Assembly (NCBI RefSeq): GCF_014679505.1
Contig: NZ_CP061474.1
Coordinates: 1,952,001 to 2,016,000 of the forward strand
From: Geobacillus sp. 46C-IIa
GTDB lineage: Bacteria > Bacillota > Bacilli > Bacillales > Anoxybacillaceae
Reading direction: 5' to 3'
Length of the DNA stretch: 64,000 nt
Below are positions 9,779-17,784 of the stretch, in pieces. Position numbers and translations under genes: made by a program. The notes below the pieces were generated by a model. That model was not told the DNA's origin. It did no database searches and was given only the letters and a program-made list of their open reading frames with translations. The number at the start of each line of letters is the position of its first letter. Position 1 is the stretch's first letter.

Positions 9779-10776
9779 TTTGCGGTGATCCCCCTGCGGG
9801 CAATGTAGACGAAAAATGGAACGCCGATCAACGCGGTGACAATGCCGACTGGCACTTCGCGCGGCATGAGCACATAACGCGCCCCAATATCAGCAGCCAA
9901 AAGCAAAATTCCGCCGAGCAAGGCGCAGTACGGAAGCAGCCAGCGGTGGTCGATGCCGGCCAGGGCCCGCGCCATATGCGGCACCATAATGCCGATAAAG
10001 CCGATCGGACCAGCAACAGCGACCGAGCCGCCGGCGAGCAGGACGACTAACAGGGCGGCGGCAGCCTTGATCACATTCGTCCGCTGCCCGAGTCCTTTCG
10101 CTACATCGTCTCCCATCATTAAGATGTTGACATGGCGCGCCAACAGCATGGCTCCGAGCCAGGCGGCGGCCAAATAGGGAAAAACGGCGGCCAATAGCTC
10201 CAGCTTCCTGCCGGCGACTGACCCGGCCAGCCAAAAGAGCACTTCTTCGAGCGCCTTTTCGTTCATCGCCAACATCCCTTGCGTCAACGAGGCAAATAAG
10301 GCAGCGACTGCTGTGCCGGCAAGCGTCATCTTCAGCGGTGTCAGCCCGTCTTTCCCTGCAGCGCTGATCACAAACACGATCGCCGCCGCGGCCGCCGCCC
10401 CAATAAACGCGACCCATGACAACATTTGCAATGAAGAGATGGAAAAAAACGTGACCATCACGACAATGAAAAAGCCAGCCCCGGCATTAATACCAAAAAT
10501 GCCCGGCGAAGCGAGCGGGTTTCGCGTCAGCGCCTGCATGAGCGCCCCGGCCATCGCTAGGCTCGCGCCGACCGCCGCGGCAATGAGCGCCCGCGGCAAC
10601 CGGACCGTCGCCACAACCAAATGGGCGTTCGAACCGTTGTTGTCGATCAAGGCGGCTATCGCCTGCCGCCAGTTCGTATCGGTATACCCGTACACGACGC
10701 TCATCCACATGGCGGTAAGAAACAAGATGAACAGCCCAATGAGGCCAAACGCTTTTTGACGGTTTGTTGCTAACAT
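9775..10776 (-). CDS. yfiZ: Ferric siderophore ABC transporter, permease (YfiZ-like)
   Basis: A 333-residue FecCD-family permease, the same length as B. subtilis YfiZ as I recall it. Hydrophobic helices alternate with the conserved blocks RLPRALIAAAVGASLAMAG, LTRNPLASPGIFGI and GPIGFIGIMVPHMARALAG, then ADIGAR near the C-terminus. It is the first gene of the operon and is transcribed away from the binding-protein gene. The ATG at 10776 is preceded by AAGGGAG and a G-run. Fur-box-like palindromes lie 55-145 bases upstream, so repression by iron through Fur is likely. Confidence 0.9.
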   Translation of the reverse strand: MLATNRQKAFGLIGLFILFLTAMWMSVVYGYTDTNWRQAIAALIDNNGSNAHLVVATVRLPRALIAAAVGASLAMAGALMQALTRNPLASPGIFGINAGAGFFIVVMVTFFSISSLQMLSWVAFIGAAAAAAIVFVISAAGKDGLTPLKMTLAGTAVAALFASLTQGMLAMNEKALEEVLFWLAGSVAGRKLELLAAVFPYLAAAWLGAMLLARHVNILMMGDDVAKGLGQRTNVIKAAAALLVVLLAGGSVAVAGPIGFIGIMVPHMARALAGIDHRWLLPYCALLGGILLLAADIGARYVLMPREVPVGIVTALIGVPFFVYIARRGITAK

Positions 10777-10830
10777 CCCCCCGAGGTCTCCCTTGCTTCA
10801 TTAATGATATATCTACCGTTAAGTCTATTT

Positions 10831-10849
10831 GATAATGACTCTCATCGTC
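10831..10849. promoter_or_regulatory. Fur box-like palindrome 1
   Basis: GATAATGACTCTCATCGTC is close to the classical 19-bp inverted repeat (GATAATGAT-A-ATCATTATC). It sits 55 bases before the permease operon start and would cover that promoter. Confidence 0.75.
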
Positions 10850-10901
10850 AATATTTTTTGCCATCTTTTTATGATATTCTCATGATTTTTTCATTTTTTA
10901 T

Positions 10902-10920
10902 TGACAATGATTATCACTGT
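10902..10920. promoter_or_regulatory. Fur box-like palindrome 2
   Basis: TGACAATGATTATCACTGT centres on the palindrome AATGATTATCA(C)T. Together with the neighbouring AATGAAACTCATTATCA at 10940-10956 it places two boxes over the expected promoter of the binding-protein gene, so both divergent units look iron-repressed. Confidence 0.75.
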
Positions 10921-10977
10921 TATTTATTATATTAGCGTAAATGAAACTCATTATCAACACCAAAGGGGGATTTCACT

Positions 10978-11949
10978 GTGAAACGGAAACATCTCACTCT
11001 TCTTTCCGCCTTCATCCTTTCTCTCCTTCTTCTCGCCGGGTGCGGCGGAAAACAGGAAGAAACGGCCAAACCGAAGGAAAGCAATGAACCGAAAGCGGAA
11101 GAAAGCTACACAGTCGAACACGCCATGGGCACGACAGAAATCAAAGGAACGCCAAAACGAGTCGTCATTTTAACGAACGAAGGAACGGAAGCGCTGCTTG
11201 CGCTAGGCGTGAAACCGGTCGGCGCGGTCAAATCGTGGACTGGCGATCCGTGGTATGACCACATTAAAGACAAAATGGATGGCGTCAAAGAGCTCGGTTT
11301 GGAATCGGAGCCGAGCGTTGAAGCGATCGCTGCTTTAAAACCGGACTTAATCATCGGCAACAAAATGCGCCATGAAAAAATTTATGAACAGTTGAAACAA
11401 ATCGCCCCAACCGTGTTCGCTGAAACGCTGCGCGGCAACTGGAAAGACAACTTTATGCTCTATGCCAAAGCGGTGAATCAAGAAGAGAAAGGGAAGCAAG
11501 TGATTGCTGAATACGACAAGCGCATTGAGGACTTAAAAGCGAAACTCGGCGACAAGCTGAAGATGAAAGTGTCGGTCGTCCGCTTTATGGCTGGTGACGT
11601 CCGCATCTACCATAAAGACTCGTTCTCCGGCGTCATTTTGGACCAACTCGGCTTCGCCCGCCCGGAATCGCAAAACGTGAACGACTTCGCGGAAACCGGC
11701 GTGACGAAAGAACGCATCCCGGCCATGGACGGCGACATCCTGTTCTATTTTACATATGAAACAGGTGACGGCAAAGCAAGCGAACTCGAAAAAGAATGGA
11801 TCAACGATCCGCTCTTTCAAAACTTAAACGTCGCGAAACAAGGCAAGGTGTACAAAGTGAGCGACACGATTTGGAACACGGCTGGCGGTGTGCTCGCTGC
11901 CCATCTGATGCTCGACGATATTGAGAAATATTTCTTGCAGGAACAATAA
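10978..11949 (+). CDS. yfiY: Siderophore-binding lipoprotein (YfiY-like)
   Basis: A 323-residue extracytoplasmic binding protein. The first 22 residues are a lipoprotein signal ending in LLLAGC, so the mature protein is lipid-anchored at Cys-22 on the outer face of the membrane, followed by a Lys/Glu-rich linker (~25-45). The rest is a periplasmic-binding-protein type III fold with KRVVILTNEGTEALLALGV near the start, ALKPDLIIGNKMRHEK and VRFMAGDVRIY in the middle and IWNTAGGVLAA near the end. These blocks closely recall B. subtilis YfiY. It begins with GTG, preceded by AAAGGGGG at good spacing. It is divergent from the permease/ATPase operon across a 200-bp region with Fur-like boxes and ends at a terminator. 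The ligand is probably a ferric hydroxamate-carboxylate siderophore (inference). Confidence 0.92.
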   Translation: MKRKHLTLLSAFILSLLLLAGCGGKQEETAKPKESNEPKAEESYTVEHAMGTTEIKGTPKRVVILTNEGTEALLALGVKPVGAVKSWTGDPWYDHIKDKMDGVKELGLESEPSVEAIAALKPDLIIGNKMRHEKIYEQLKQIAPTVFAETLRGNWKDNFMLYAKAVNQEEKGKQVIAEYDKRIEDLKAKLGDKLKMKVSVVRFMAGDVRIYHKDSFSGVILDQLGFARPESQNVNDFAETGVTKERIPAMDGDILFYFTYETGDGKASELEKEWINDPLFQNLNVAKQGKVYKVSDTIWNTAGGVLAAHLMLDDIEKYFLQEQ

Positions 11950-11956
11950 TCTTACG

Positions 11957-12013
11957 TAAAGGCTGTGCGAAAGATTGCATACCGAATCTTCTGCACAGCC
12001 TTCCTCTTTGTTC
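11957..12013 (+). terminator. Terminator of the binding lipoprotein gene
   Basis: Long stem AAGGCTGTGCGAAAGATT / AATCTTCTGCACAGCCTT with an eight-base loop, followed by TTCCTCTTTGTT. The stem is strong and the T tract broken. Confidence 0.75.
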
Positions 12014-12136
12014 CCTCCTCCCTTTTCCTCCGCATTCCCTACTCCCGTATCCCCGCAAAGCACCCGGGCACAAAACTGATAATTTGGATGAATTGCTTGG
12101 ACATTCCGGCGCTTTATTTCTTAGGCGGCACATTCT

Positions 12137-12961
12137 TTGATCCGTATCCAGCCAATCAGAAGAATGGGTTATTTTGTATTATCTTCGAATCGCGCGATGG
12201 TGGCCGAGCCATTTTTCGGACTCTTTTCGTTCGAACGTCTTGGGGCATTTTGGATGCTCATGTTCGCGCTCGTATGTACTATCGCTTCTCTCCTTTCCTT
12301 CTTATTGATCCACTTGGCGGCGCAACAAGTGAAACGGCCGGCTGCAAAGCGGCAACTCCGACTCTCGCTGAAGCAGATGATTGAACCTTCCGTTCTCCCG
12401 CTAGCGCTGATCGGTGCATTGTTTGCCTTGGCGTACGCCCCTGTGCTGTCGTTTGTGTCAGTGTACGCCAAATCGCTTCATTTCGGAGAGAGCGGCAACT
12501 TATTTTTCGTGATTTATGCCGCCGTGCTGCTTGTTTCGCGCCCGTTTACCGGAAGGTGGTTTGACGCACGCGGTCCGAAAGCGCTCGTCGTATTTTGCAC
12601 AGCATCGTTTGCGATTGGACTGCTTTTGTTAAGCATGGCAAAAACAGCGGAAGTGTATCTGTTGAGCGCCGCGCTCATCGGAATGGGATGGGGGAATTTG
12701 TTTCCGATTTTACAGACGATGGCGATTCAATCAGGCCCTTTGTCGCGCAGTTCTTCTTCTCTCGGCACGTTTTTATCGGTGTTCGACGTTGGAATCAGCG
12801 CCGGATCGTTTCTTACCGGTGTGCTGATGGCTTCGTTCGGATTTCGGACATTATATGCGGCTGATGCAGCGTTTTTGCTTGTTGTGTTTATCCTTTATTT
12901 TTCAATGGTGGGGAAAAAGCCGAAAAAAGAATATTCCCATGCCAGGCAAGAGCACGCCTGA
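12137..12961 (+). pseudogene. MFS transporter, C-terminal remnant
   Basis: About 274 codons encoding seven or eight membrane helices of a major facilitator. The remnant starts in mid-protein with RRMGYFVLSSNRAMVAEPFFG, which in complete drug:proton antiporters (around 400 residues) lies near helix 5. It keeps the GRWFDARGPKAL inter-domain loop and runs to a normal hydrophilic end. No ribosome site precedes the TTG at 12137 or the first ATG at 12164, and the frame is closed by a stop at 12122, so the first four to five helices are missing. No N-terminal half was found upstream. The preceding terminator and binding-protein gene look intact, so the deletion end point lies within about 12015-12125. 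A functional half-transporter is unlikely. Confidence 0.7.
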
Positions 12962-13037
12962 CAGCAAGTCCGTTGCCGCCTGGCGCAAAGTGTGATACAT
13001 TCAAACTATGAAATAAGGAGAGAAAGGGAGAAGAAGA

Positions 13038-13526
13038 TTGAAACGTCCGACACAGATCGCAGCATGCCTGTTGTCGCTTAGCGTTCTATTGTCAGGCTGT
13101 GCCGATGACAGCAGCCAAGAACAAAGCCATTCGCATATGACGAAAACCGCTGCTGGCGATATTCGTGAGACAACGAAATCGGTTGAGCATTTGCCAAGCT
13201 TTTTAGGTGCATTCGAAGAAGACATGGCTGTGTTGTACCAACAAGCCGCTGAGCACCGCGAACTTCTTGAGAACATCCCGTGCTATTGCGGCTGCGGTGA
13301 AGCAGCGGGCCATCAAAACAATTACGACTGTTTCGTCCATGAAAATAAACAAGACGGAGCAGTCGTTTGGGATGACCACGCGACAAAATGCGGCGTCTGC
13401 CTAGAGATCGCCGCTGAGTCGATTGCCGCTTATGAAGACGGGAAATCGGTGAAAGACATCCGTCGCATGATCGATGAAAAATATAAAGAAGGCTACGCCG
13501 AACCGACACCGACGAAACCACTCTAA
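13038..13526 (+). CDS. PCYCGC-motif lipoprotein
   Basis: A 162-residue lipoprotein. The signal peptide ends in LLSGC (Cys-21), followed by a His/Ser-rich mature start. The defining element is IPCYCGCGEAAGHQNNYDCFVH (about residues 80-101; six-residue core PCYCGC), with two more Cys in the later TKCGVCLEIA. These Cys pairs and His residues suggest binding of a metal (copper or haem-type) or a redox role at the membrane surface. I know the family only as uncharacterised proteins of bacilli. Start: TTG at 13038 with GGGAGAAGAAG just upstream; no ATG is better placed. It is monocistronic, with a bidirectional terminator 8 bases past the stop. Confidence 0.85.
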   Translation: MKRPTQIAACLLSLSVLLSGCADDSSQEQSHSHMTKTAAGDIRETTKSVEHLPSFLGAFEEDMAVLYQQAAEHRELLENIPCYCGCGEAAGHQNNYDCFVHENKQDGAVVWDDHATKCGVCLEIAAESIAAYEDGKSVKDIRRMIDEKYKEGYAEPTPTKPL

Positions 13527-13533
13527 TATCGAC

Positions 13534-13561
13534 AAAAAAGCGCCGACTTCGGCGCTTTTTC
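13534..13561. terminator. Bidirectional terminator
   Basis: AAAAAAGCGCCG-ACTT-CGGCGCTTTTT. Perfect stem with A-run and T-run on opposite sides, between the convergent lipoprotein gene and the exonuclease gene. Confidence 0.92.
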
Positions 13562-13608
13562 TATTCAGACCGGCCGTTTCCCGCTCGGAAACCTCCCCGC
13601 TTGGAAGC

Positions 13609-14337
13609 TCAATGACGGCTGAGCGCGGCATACAAGTCGTGCAATGTTTCGATGCCGAGCTCATGCAGTTCGCCGAGCAAGATCGCCCATAGCTTTACCA
13701 TCGCTTCTACATCGCCATCCGCCGTATGGCGGCGCGGGCAGTCAATGCCATAGCAGGCGAGGGCGTCGTCAAGCGTCGGACATGGATGGCGGACAAGGCC
13801 GACCATTGGCTGCATATCGATAAAGCGGCCGCTCCATCTTTGCCGATAATGATGCCAAAGCACATGGCGCAAAAATGACACATCATGGCCGATATGGTAA
13901 CCGACTAAGACGCCTGTGGCGATAAACGGCACAAACGTGCGCAGCGCCTCGGCAAGCGGCGGGGCGAACATGACGTCTTTCGCCGTAATGCCGGTCAAGT
14001 CGGAAATATGCTCGGGAATCGGTTTTTCTGGTTTGACGAGCGTCATATACGTGCCGGTGACGAGGCCATTGACCGTTTTCGCCGCTGCCATGGCTAAAAT
14101 TTCGTCACCTTGTTGCGGCGAAAAACCGGTCGTTTCCATATCCATGATGACGAACGGAATGTCGGGCAAACGGCCATGCCAATCAACGGAACGGCCGTTT
14201 TCCTTTTGCAGCGAGCGAAGCCAGCGTTCCTGCTGCAATGAGTGATCGTTGCCCAATAGGGCGGACGACGCTTCGCGTGGAACGCCAAGCGACAATAAAC
14301 GGAGCGCTCGCTGCCAAAAACGGTGCCGTTCATTCAT
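13609..14337 (-). CDS. DnaQ-like 3'-5' exonuclease
   Basis: A 242-residue protein whose residues ~50-225 form a DEDD-family exonuclease domain. Motif I is IMDMETTGF (Asp/Glu pair), motif II is GYHIGHDVSFL and motif III is HTADGDVEAMV with the catalytic His and Asp. The first ~45 residues (WQRALRLLSLGVPREA...) are basic and helical and not part of the exonuclease fold. Such free-standing domains process DNA or RNA ends. The specific substrate cannot be told. The start ATG at 14337 overlaps the end of the DUF294 gene by eight bases, so the pair is translationally coupled. DUF294 protein and exonuclease recur as neighbours in other bacteria as far as I know, which suggests a shared role. Last gene of the amtB operon. 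Confidence 0.85.
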   Translation of the reverse strand: MNERHRFWQRALRLLSLGVPREASSALLGNDHSLQQERWLRSLQKENGRSVDWHGRLPDIPFVIMDMETTGFSPQQGDEILAMAAAKTVNGLVTGTYMTLVKPEKPIPEHISDLTGITAKDVMFAPPLAEALRTFVPFIATGVLVGYHIGHDVSFLRHVLWHHYRQRWSGRFIDMQPMVGLVRHPCPTLDDALACYGIDCPRRHTADGDVEAMVKLWAILLGELHELGIETLHDLYAALSRH

Positions 14338-15388
14338 GCATCCCGACCACCCGGCGGGCGACGAAGCGCTGCAACCGCTTCGCAGTGCGCATCGCCTGCT
14401 TCAGTTGTTTTTGCTCCGTCCGATTGAGCGTCTGCCATAATACATAGTCCCGTCCGTCTTCGGCCTCAGTGCTGTACTTGAGGCGAATGGAGTAGTAAAC
14501 CGAAAGCGCCTCTTGAACATCGGTAGAAAGCGCGGCTGGCAATATCCCAGCCTCTTTGAGCGCCCGCTGCCGTTCTAGTGTCGTCACCACCGGCACGCGC
14601 GCTAGACAGGCGAGCCATTTCAAGGCGTTCGTGATTTGCACGTAACCGCTTTGTTTCATATGAATCGCCCCGCTATGCGGGCCCCATCGTGCCGCTTGCA
14701 CATTGCCAAACCAACCGAGCGGAACAGGCGGAAATTGGACATGTTCTCCCATACGCGCCAACAGCGGCGGCCGGTCAGCGATCTCGGCAAACAGCGTCCG
14801 CCTCCCCGCCTCGGCCAGTTCGGCGTCTCCATAAAGAGGCCGCATATCCATCGCGATGTACAAAAAGCGAAGATCGTTTGGCCATCCACCGTCTAAATAG
14901 GAAGAGAGCTGCCGCTCCCAGTCGCTTGTCGATTGCGCCCAACGCCTGTTTGTTGCCATCACATAGCCAGAGCAATACGGATAGCCGACCTCATGCAGCA
15001 TCTTCGTTCCGATGGCCGCCGCATGGCGAATAAACTCGTAACAGGCCGGCTCCTCTTCGCGAGCGCAAGTAAACAAAATACCATGATCTTGATCCGTCCA
15101 CACCGTCGGCTCGCGCCGGCCGATGCTCCCCATCACATACCAACACCAGACCGGCGGCCGGATGCCGACAGAGCGTTTTACTGTCTCCTGTTCGGCAAGG
15201 AAAAACACGCGGCGAAGCACGGCTTCATGCACATCGGCCACCTCTTCCGCCAGCTGTCCGATATGCTCAAGCACCAAACATCGCCGCAATTCACGCACCA
15301 ATTCATCGTGACAAAAACGAAGATCGGTAACCGACTCGGCCGTTTTCAGCCGATCGGCCACCGCTGCCAGCATCGCTTTCGTCTCCAT
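14330..15388 (-). CDS. DUF294 putative nucleotidyltransferase (GlnD-like signalling protein)
   Basis: A 352-residue protein with the nucleotidyltransferase signature MGSIGRREPTVWTDQDHGIL region (about 87-106: GS-x-GR-x-E and the metal-binding TDQD). It matches the DUF294 family related to the uridylyltransferase domain of GlnD. The C-terminal half (~200-345) fits the DUF294 C-terminal helical domain. CBS or cyclic-nucleotide-binding modules often fused in front of this family are absent; instead there is a ~80-residue helical N-terminus. It lies two bases after the ammonium channel stop and overlaps the exonuclease gene. A role in modifying a protein or nucleotide in response to nitrogen state is an attractive inference from context only. 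No PII gene is nearby. Confidence 0.82.
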   Translation of the reverse strand: METKAMLAAVADRLKTAESVTDLRFCHDELVRELRRCLVLEHIGQLAEEVADVHEAVLRRVFFLAEQETVKRSVGIRPPVWCWYVMGSIGRREPTVWTDQDHGILFTCAREEEPACYEFIRHAAAIGTKMLHEVGYPYCSGYVMATNRRWAQSTSDWERQLSSYLDGGWPNDLRFLYIAMDMRPLYGDAELAEAGRRTLFAEIADRPPLLARMGEHVQFPPVPLGWFGNVQAARWGPHSGAIHMKQSGYVQITNALKWLACLARVPVVTTLERQRALKEAGILPAALSTDVQEALSVYYSIRLKYSTEAEDGRDYVLWQTLNRTEQKQLKQAMRTAKRLQRFVARRVVGMHE

Positions 15389-15390
15389 AT

Positions 15391-16692
15391 TTATCGCTGA
15401 ACGGCCGTTTTTGGCTGATAGGCCGGATCAAGCTGTTCCGGATAGCCGTAAGCGCCGTGTTCGCTAATATCAAGCCCGGAAATTTCTTGCTCCGCCGTGA
15501 CGCGCAGCCCGATTGTTTTCTTCATGACAAATAAGATGACAAACGAGACGATCGCTACATATATCGCTGCGCCCACCACTCCGACCGTTTGTACAATCAA
15601 TTGGTCAAACCCGCCGCCGTACACGAGACCGGCCTTGCCGATGCCGGTTATTTCCACTAAACGCGGCGAGGCGAAAAATCCGGTTGAAATCGTGCCGATA
15701 ATACCGGCAATCCCATGGACGGAAAAGGCGTAAATCGGATCATCAATCCCTTTGCGCTCGAAGTAGATGGACGTCCAGAACGTGAATGATCCAGCCACTG
15801 CCCCGATGATGACTGCCGCCCACGGTTCAACGAACGCGCACGCCGCTGTAATGGCGACCAATGCCGCCAGCACACCGTTGACCATTGCCGGAATGTCCGC
15901 TTTGCCGACCAAAATTTTCGCCGTCAAGATCGCGGCAACCGCCCCTGCCGCGGCAGCCAAATTCGTCGTCAGCGCGACATAGCCGAAAAACCCATCGCCA
16001 ACCGCCATTGTGCTGCCCGCGTTAAATCCAAACCAGCCGATCCATAAAATCAAACCGCCAATCACGGTATAAACTTGGTTATGCCCAGGAATGACATTCG
16101 GTGTTTTGTCTTTATTGAACTTGCCGATGCGCGGCCCGAGCAATACGGTAGCCACAAGCGCCGCGATTGCCCCTTGCAGATGGACGACGGTTGAACCGGC
16201 AAAATCTTGCATTCCCATCCGCCCAAGCCAGCCGCCGCCCCACACCCAGTGGCCGATGACTGGATAAATGGCAATCGTAAAAATCGTTCCGAAAATGAAA
16301 TAGACAGACAGTTTCGCCCGTTCCGCAAAACCGCCCCAGGCGATGGCAAGCGACACGCCGGCGAAACCGAGCTGAAACAAAAATTTAAGCGCCAGCGGCA
16401 CGTTCGCCCACGACAGCGAGTCAAACGTCCCTTCGTCTTCTTGTAAAAACCAGCCTTCCGTGCCGATGAAGCCGTTTCCTGTTCCAAACGTAATGGCAAA
16501 GCCGAACGCCCAAAACGCTAAAGACGCGATGGCAAAGCTTAAAATTTGCTTGCCGGCCACATGCCCGGAGTTTTTCATGCGCGTTGATCCCGCCTCAAGC
16601 AAGGCAAATCCGGCCTGCATGCCGATGACGAGCACCGCGGAGAGCATCACCCAAAGAGCATCAAGCCCAAGCATCACTGTTTTCTCATCCAT
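15391..16692 (-). CDS. amtB: Ammonium transporter (Amt/NrgA family)
   Basis: A 433-residue integral membrane protein with 11 predicted helices. Family marks include the N-terminal MQAGFALLEAGSTRMKN, the first pore His in VVHLQGAIAAL and the second in VHGIAGIIGTI, and DDPIYAFSVHG. It conducts ammonium/ammonia across the membrane for assimilation by glutamine and glutamate synthases. Start: ATG at 16692 (MDEKTVML) has AGGGGGAG six bases upstream. The ATG two codons earlier touches that site. In B. subtilis the amt gene nrgA is followed by the PII gene nrgB. Here the next genes are DUF294 and an exonuclease. A GlnR/TnrA-like box stands upstream, so induction under nitrogen limitation is expected. 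Confidence 0.94.
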   Translation of the reverse strand: MDEKTVMLGLDALWVMLSAVLVIGMQAGFALLEAGSTRMKNSGHVAGKQILSFAIASLAFWAFGFAITFGTGNGFIGTEGWFLQEDEGTFDSLSWANVPLALKFLFQLGFAGVSLAIAWGGFAERAKLSVYFIFGTIFTIAIYPVIGHWVWGGGWLGRMGMQDFAGSTVVHLQGAIAALVATVLLGPRIGKFNKDKTPNVIPGHNQVYTVIGGLILWIGWFGFNAGSTMAVGDGFFGYVALTTNLAAAAGAVAAILTAKILVGKADIPAMVNGVLAALVAITAACAFVEPWAAVIIGAVAGSFTFWTSIYFERKGIDDPIYAFSVHGIAGIIGTISTGFFASPRLVEITGIGKAGLVYGGGFDQLIVQTVGVVGAAIYVAIVSFVILFVMKKTIGLRVTAEQEISGLDISEHGAYGYPEQLDPAYQPKTAVQR

Positions 16693-16731
16693 TTGCATCT
16701 CCCCCTACTTGTCATTTGTTTTTCTTTATAT

Positions 16732-16767
16732 ATGTCATAATATATAACATTAATAAACCGAAAGCAA
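16732..16767 (-). promoter_or_regulatory. Putative amtB promoter
   Basis: On the minus strand TTGCTT (16767-16762) and TATATT (16744-16739) are separated by 17 bases, giving a transcription start near 16732, some 40 bases before the ATG. An 18-base perfect palindrome GTTGAAATCGATTTCAAC lies just upstream at 16779-16796. Confidence 0.5.
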
Positions 16768-16808
16768 TGCTTATTTTTCGTTGAAATCGATTTCAACCAC
16801 AAAAACTT

Positions 16809-16825
16809 TGTTATATTTCCTAACA
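16809..16825. promoter_or_regulatory. GlnR/TnrA-type box upstream of amtB
   Basis: TGTTATATTTCCTAACA fits the consensus TGTNAN7TNACA in every fixed position. It lies about 117 bases before the amtB start and directly after the T-run of the neighbouring terminator. Its centre is about 85 bases before the promoter start I propose, farther than typical TnrA activation sites, so either the promoter call or the activation mode needs testing. Confidence 0.6.
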
Positions 16826-16860
16826 AAAAAAAGAAATGCCCCTCATCACGAAGGGCATTC
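16826..16860 (-). terminator. Terminator of the DUF2201-like gene
   Basis: GAATGCCC / GGGCATTTC stem with an 11-base loop, then eight T on the minus strand. Confidence 0.85.
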
Positions 16861-16868
16861 CTACATTG

Positions 16869-17276
16869 TTACGCAACGCGAATCGGCTTGCCAAACGGCA
16901 CGCGCGGCATGTAATCGTCTGGAACAAGCCAAAACACTTCATAATCGACTTCGAGTTCTTCATAAAAATATCCGGTCACATCCGTGATATAAAACAACGT
17001 ATCGATTTTTTGCGCAGCGGCCCATTCGAGCACTTCGGTGTACGACGATTTCCCATGCTTGAAATATTTAATCGTGGCCACGCCAACCGGAGATACATCG
17101 CGAATTTTAAAATCCGCTTGAACGAGCAGCGTGTCCGGGCGCAATTTCTCAAACAGCTTGATGATGTTTTGAATGAGCACCGGACGGGACGGCCGGTTCG
17201 ACGTATCGATCGCCAATGCGATCGAGTGGTCTTTCCGTTCTTTGAGCAACGCCAACAAAGCCCGCTGCCATCTCAC
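16869..17276 (-). CDS. Short VWA-like (DUF2201 C-terminal type) protein
   Basis: About 135 residues. It reads like the C-terminal von Willebrand A-like domain of DUF2201 proteins: SIALAIDTSNRPS at the first beta strand, a helix with a conserved basic/acidic pattern, LRPDTLLVQADFKI, then KIDTLFYITDVTGYF and YEVFWLVPDD near the end. The metal site is degenerate, since DTSNR replaces the usual DxSxS. Family members I know are ~400 residues with a separate N-terminal domain, and nothing of it is present here. Start is uncertain: GTG at 17276 has AAGGGGG nine bases upstream, while the ATG at 17285 directly abuts the same G-run. Function unknown. It may be a stand-alone short family or an old truncation. 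Confidence 0.6.
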   Translation of the reverse strand: MRWQRALLALLKERKDHSIALAIDTSNRPSRPVLIQNIIKLFEKLRPDTLLVQADFKIRDVSPVGVATIKYFKHGKSSYTEVLEWAAAQKIDTLFYITDVTGYFYEELEVDYEVFWLVPDDYMPRVPFGKPIRVA

Positions 17277-17411
17277 GATGATCATCCCCCTTGTATTGGT
17301 GAATCGCCGTGCGCACTACTAGTATAGACGGCAACGGCGGAAAGTACGAACTGTTTTTCTTTCCTTTTTCCCCTCCCTTTTCTCAAACGAGCCGGGGGCT
17401 TTGCGTCAGCA

Positions 17412-17443
17412 CAAAACGCCAAGGACGCATTCCTTGGCGCTTT
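17412..17443 (-). terminator. Terminator of the YozQ-like gene
   Basis: GCGCCAAGGAA / TCCTTGGCG stem followed on the minus strand by TTTTG. The stem overlaps the stop codon of the gene at 17442. Confidence 0.8.
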
Positions 17444-17636
17444 ACTCGGGCTGGGAGAGAGGAATGTCCGGCCCGTTTTCCCTGTCAACTGCCGCCTCAA
17501 CCGTCCCTTCCATGTAGGCATCACTTACTTGTTCATGCGTTTCAGCCAACGCCGCGCCAAGAAACGAGGCCGATTCATAGTCGGACGGGTCATACTGGCG
17601 TCCGGCGATCTCGAGCGATTGTTTGTTTTCCGTCAT
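17442..17636 (-). CDS. Small YozQ/DUF4025-like protein
   Basis: A 64-residue acidic protein with no membrane segment: IAGRQYDPSDYESASFLGAALAETHEQVSDAYMEG. The YDPSDYE...GxAxTHEQVSDxYxEG pattern matches my memory of the short DUF4025 (YozQ) family of Bacillus, which has no known function and may be sporulation-related. It has a canonical AAGGAGG site seven bases before the ATG and its own terminator overlapping the stop, so it is certainly a translated unit. Confidence 0.8.
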   Translation of the reverse strand: MTENKQSLEIAGRQYDPSDYESASFLGAALAETHEQVSDAYMEGTVEAAVDRENGPDIPLSQPE

Positions 17637-17709
17637 CGTTATTCCTCCTTATTCATGCCGTTCATTATATTAATGTGAAACAGGTGCGGAAAATAAAAAG
17701 AGGAAGTTT

Positions 17710-17778
17710 ATGGGTTGTGCATGCATACATTGCATCCAATGCGGCAAACTAACGATAAACGACGAAAAGAGAGGATGA
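17710..17778 (+). CDS. Cysteine-rich micropeptide (22 residues)
   Basis: A short frame starting ATG at 17710 behind AGAGGAAG. The product is MGCACIHCIQCGKLTINDEKRG, here noted as Cys at positions 3, 5, 8 and 11 plus His-7, i.e. C-x-C-x2-C-x2-C at the very N-terminus. Four closely spaced Cys with a His in an otherwise hydrophilic peptide suggest metal or redox binding. I do not recognise it. Its stop overlaps the ribosome-site region of the next small gene (17785), so the two may be one transcript. Too short to be sure; conservation would decide. Confidence 0.4.
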   Translation: MGCACIHCIQCGKLTINDEKRG

Positions 17779-17784
17779 TGGCCA

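Noticed and set aside
17282..17524. 80-codon minus-strand frame
   Set aside because: Overlaps the terminator and end of the YozQ-like gene and the leader of the DUF2201-like gene. No domain.
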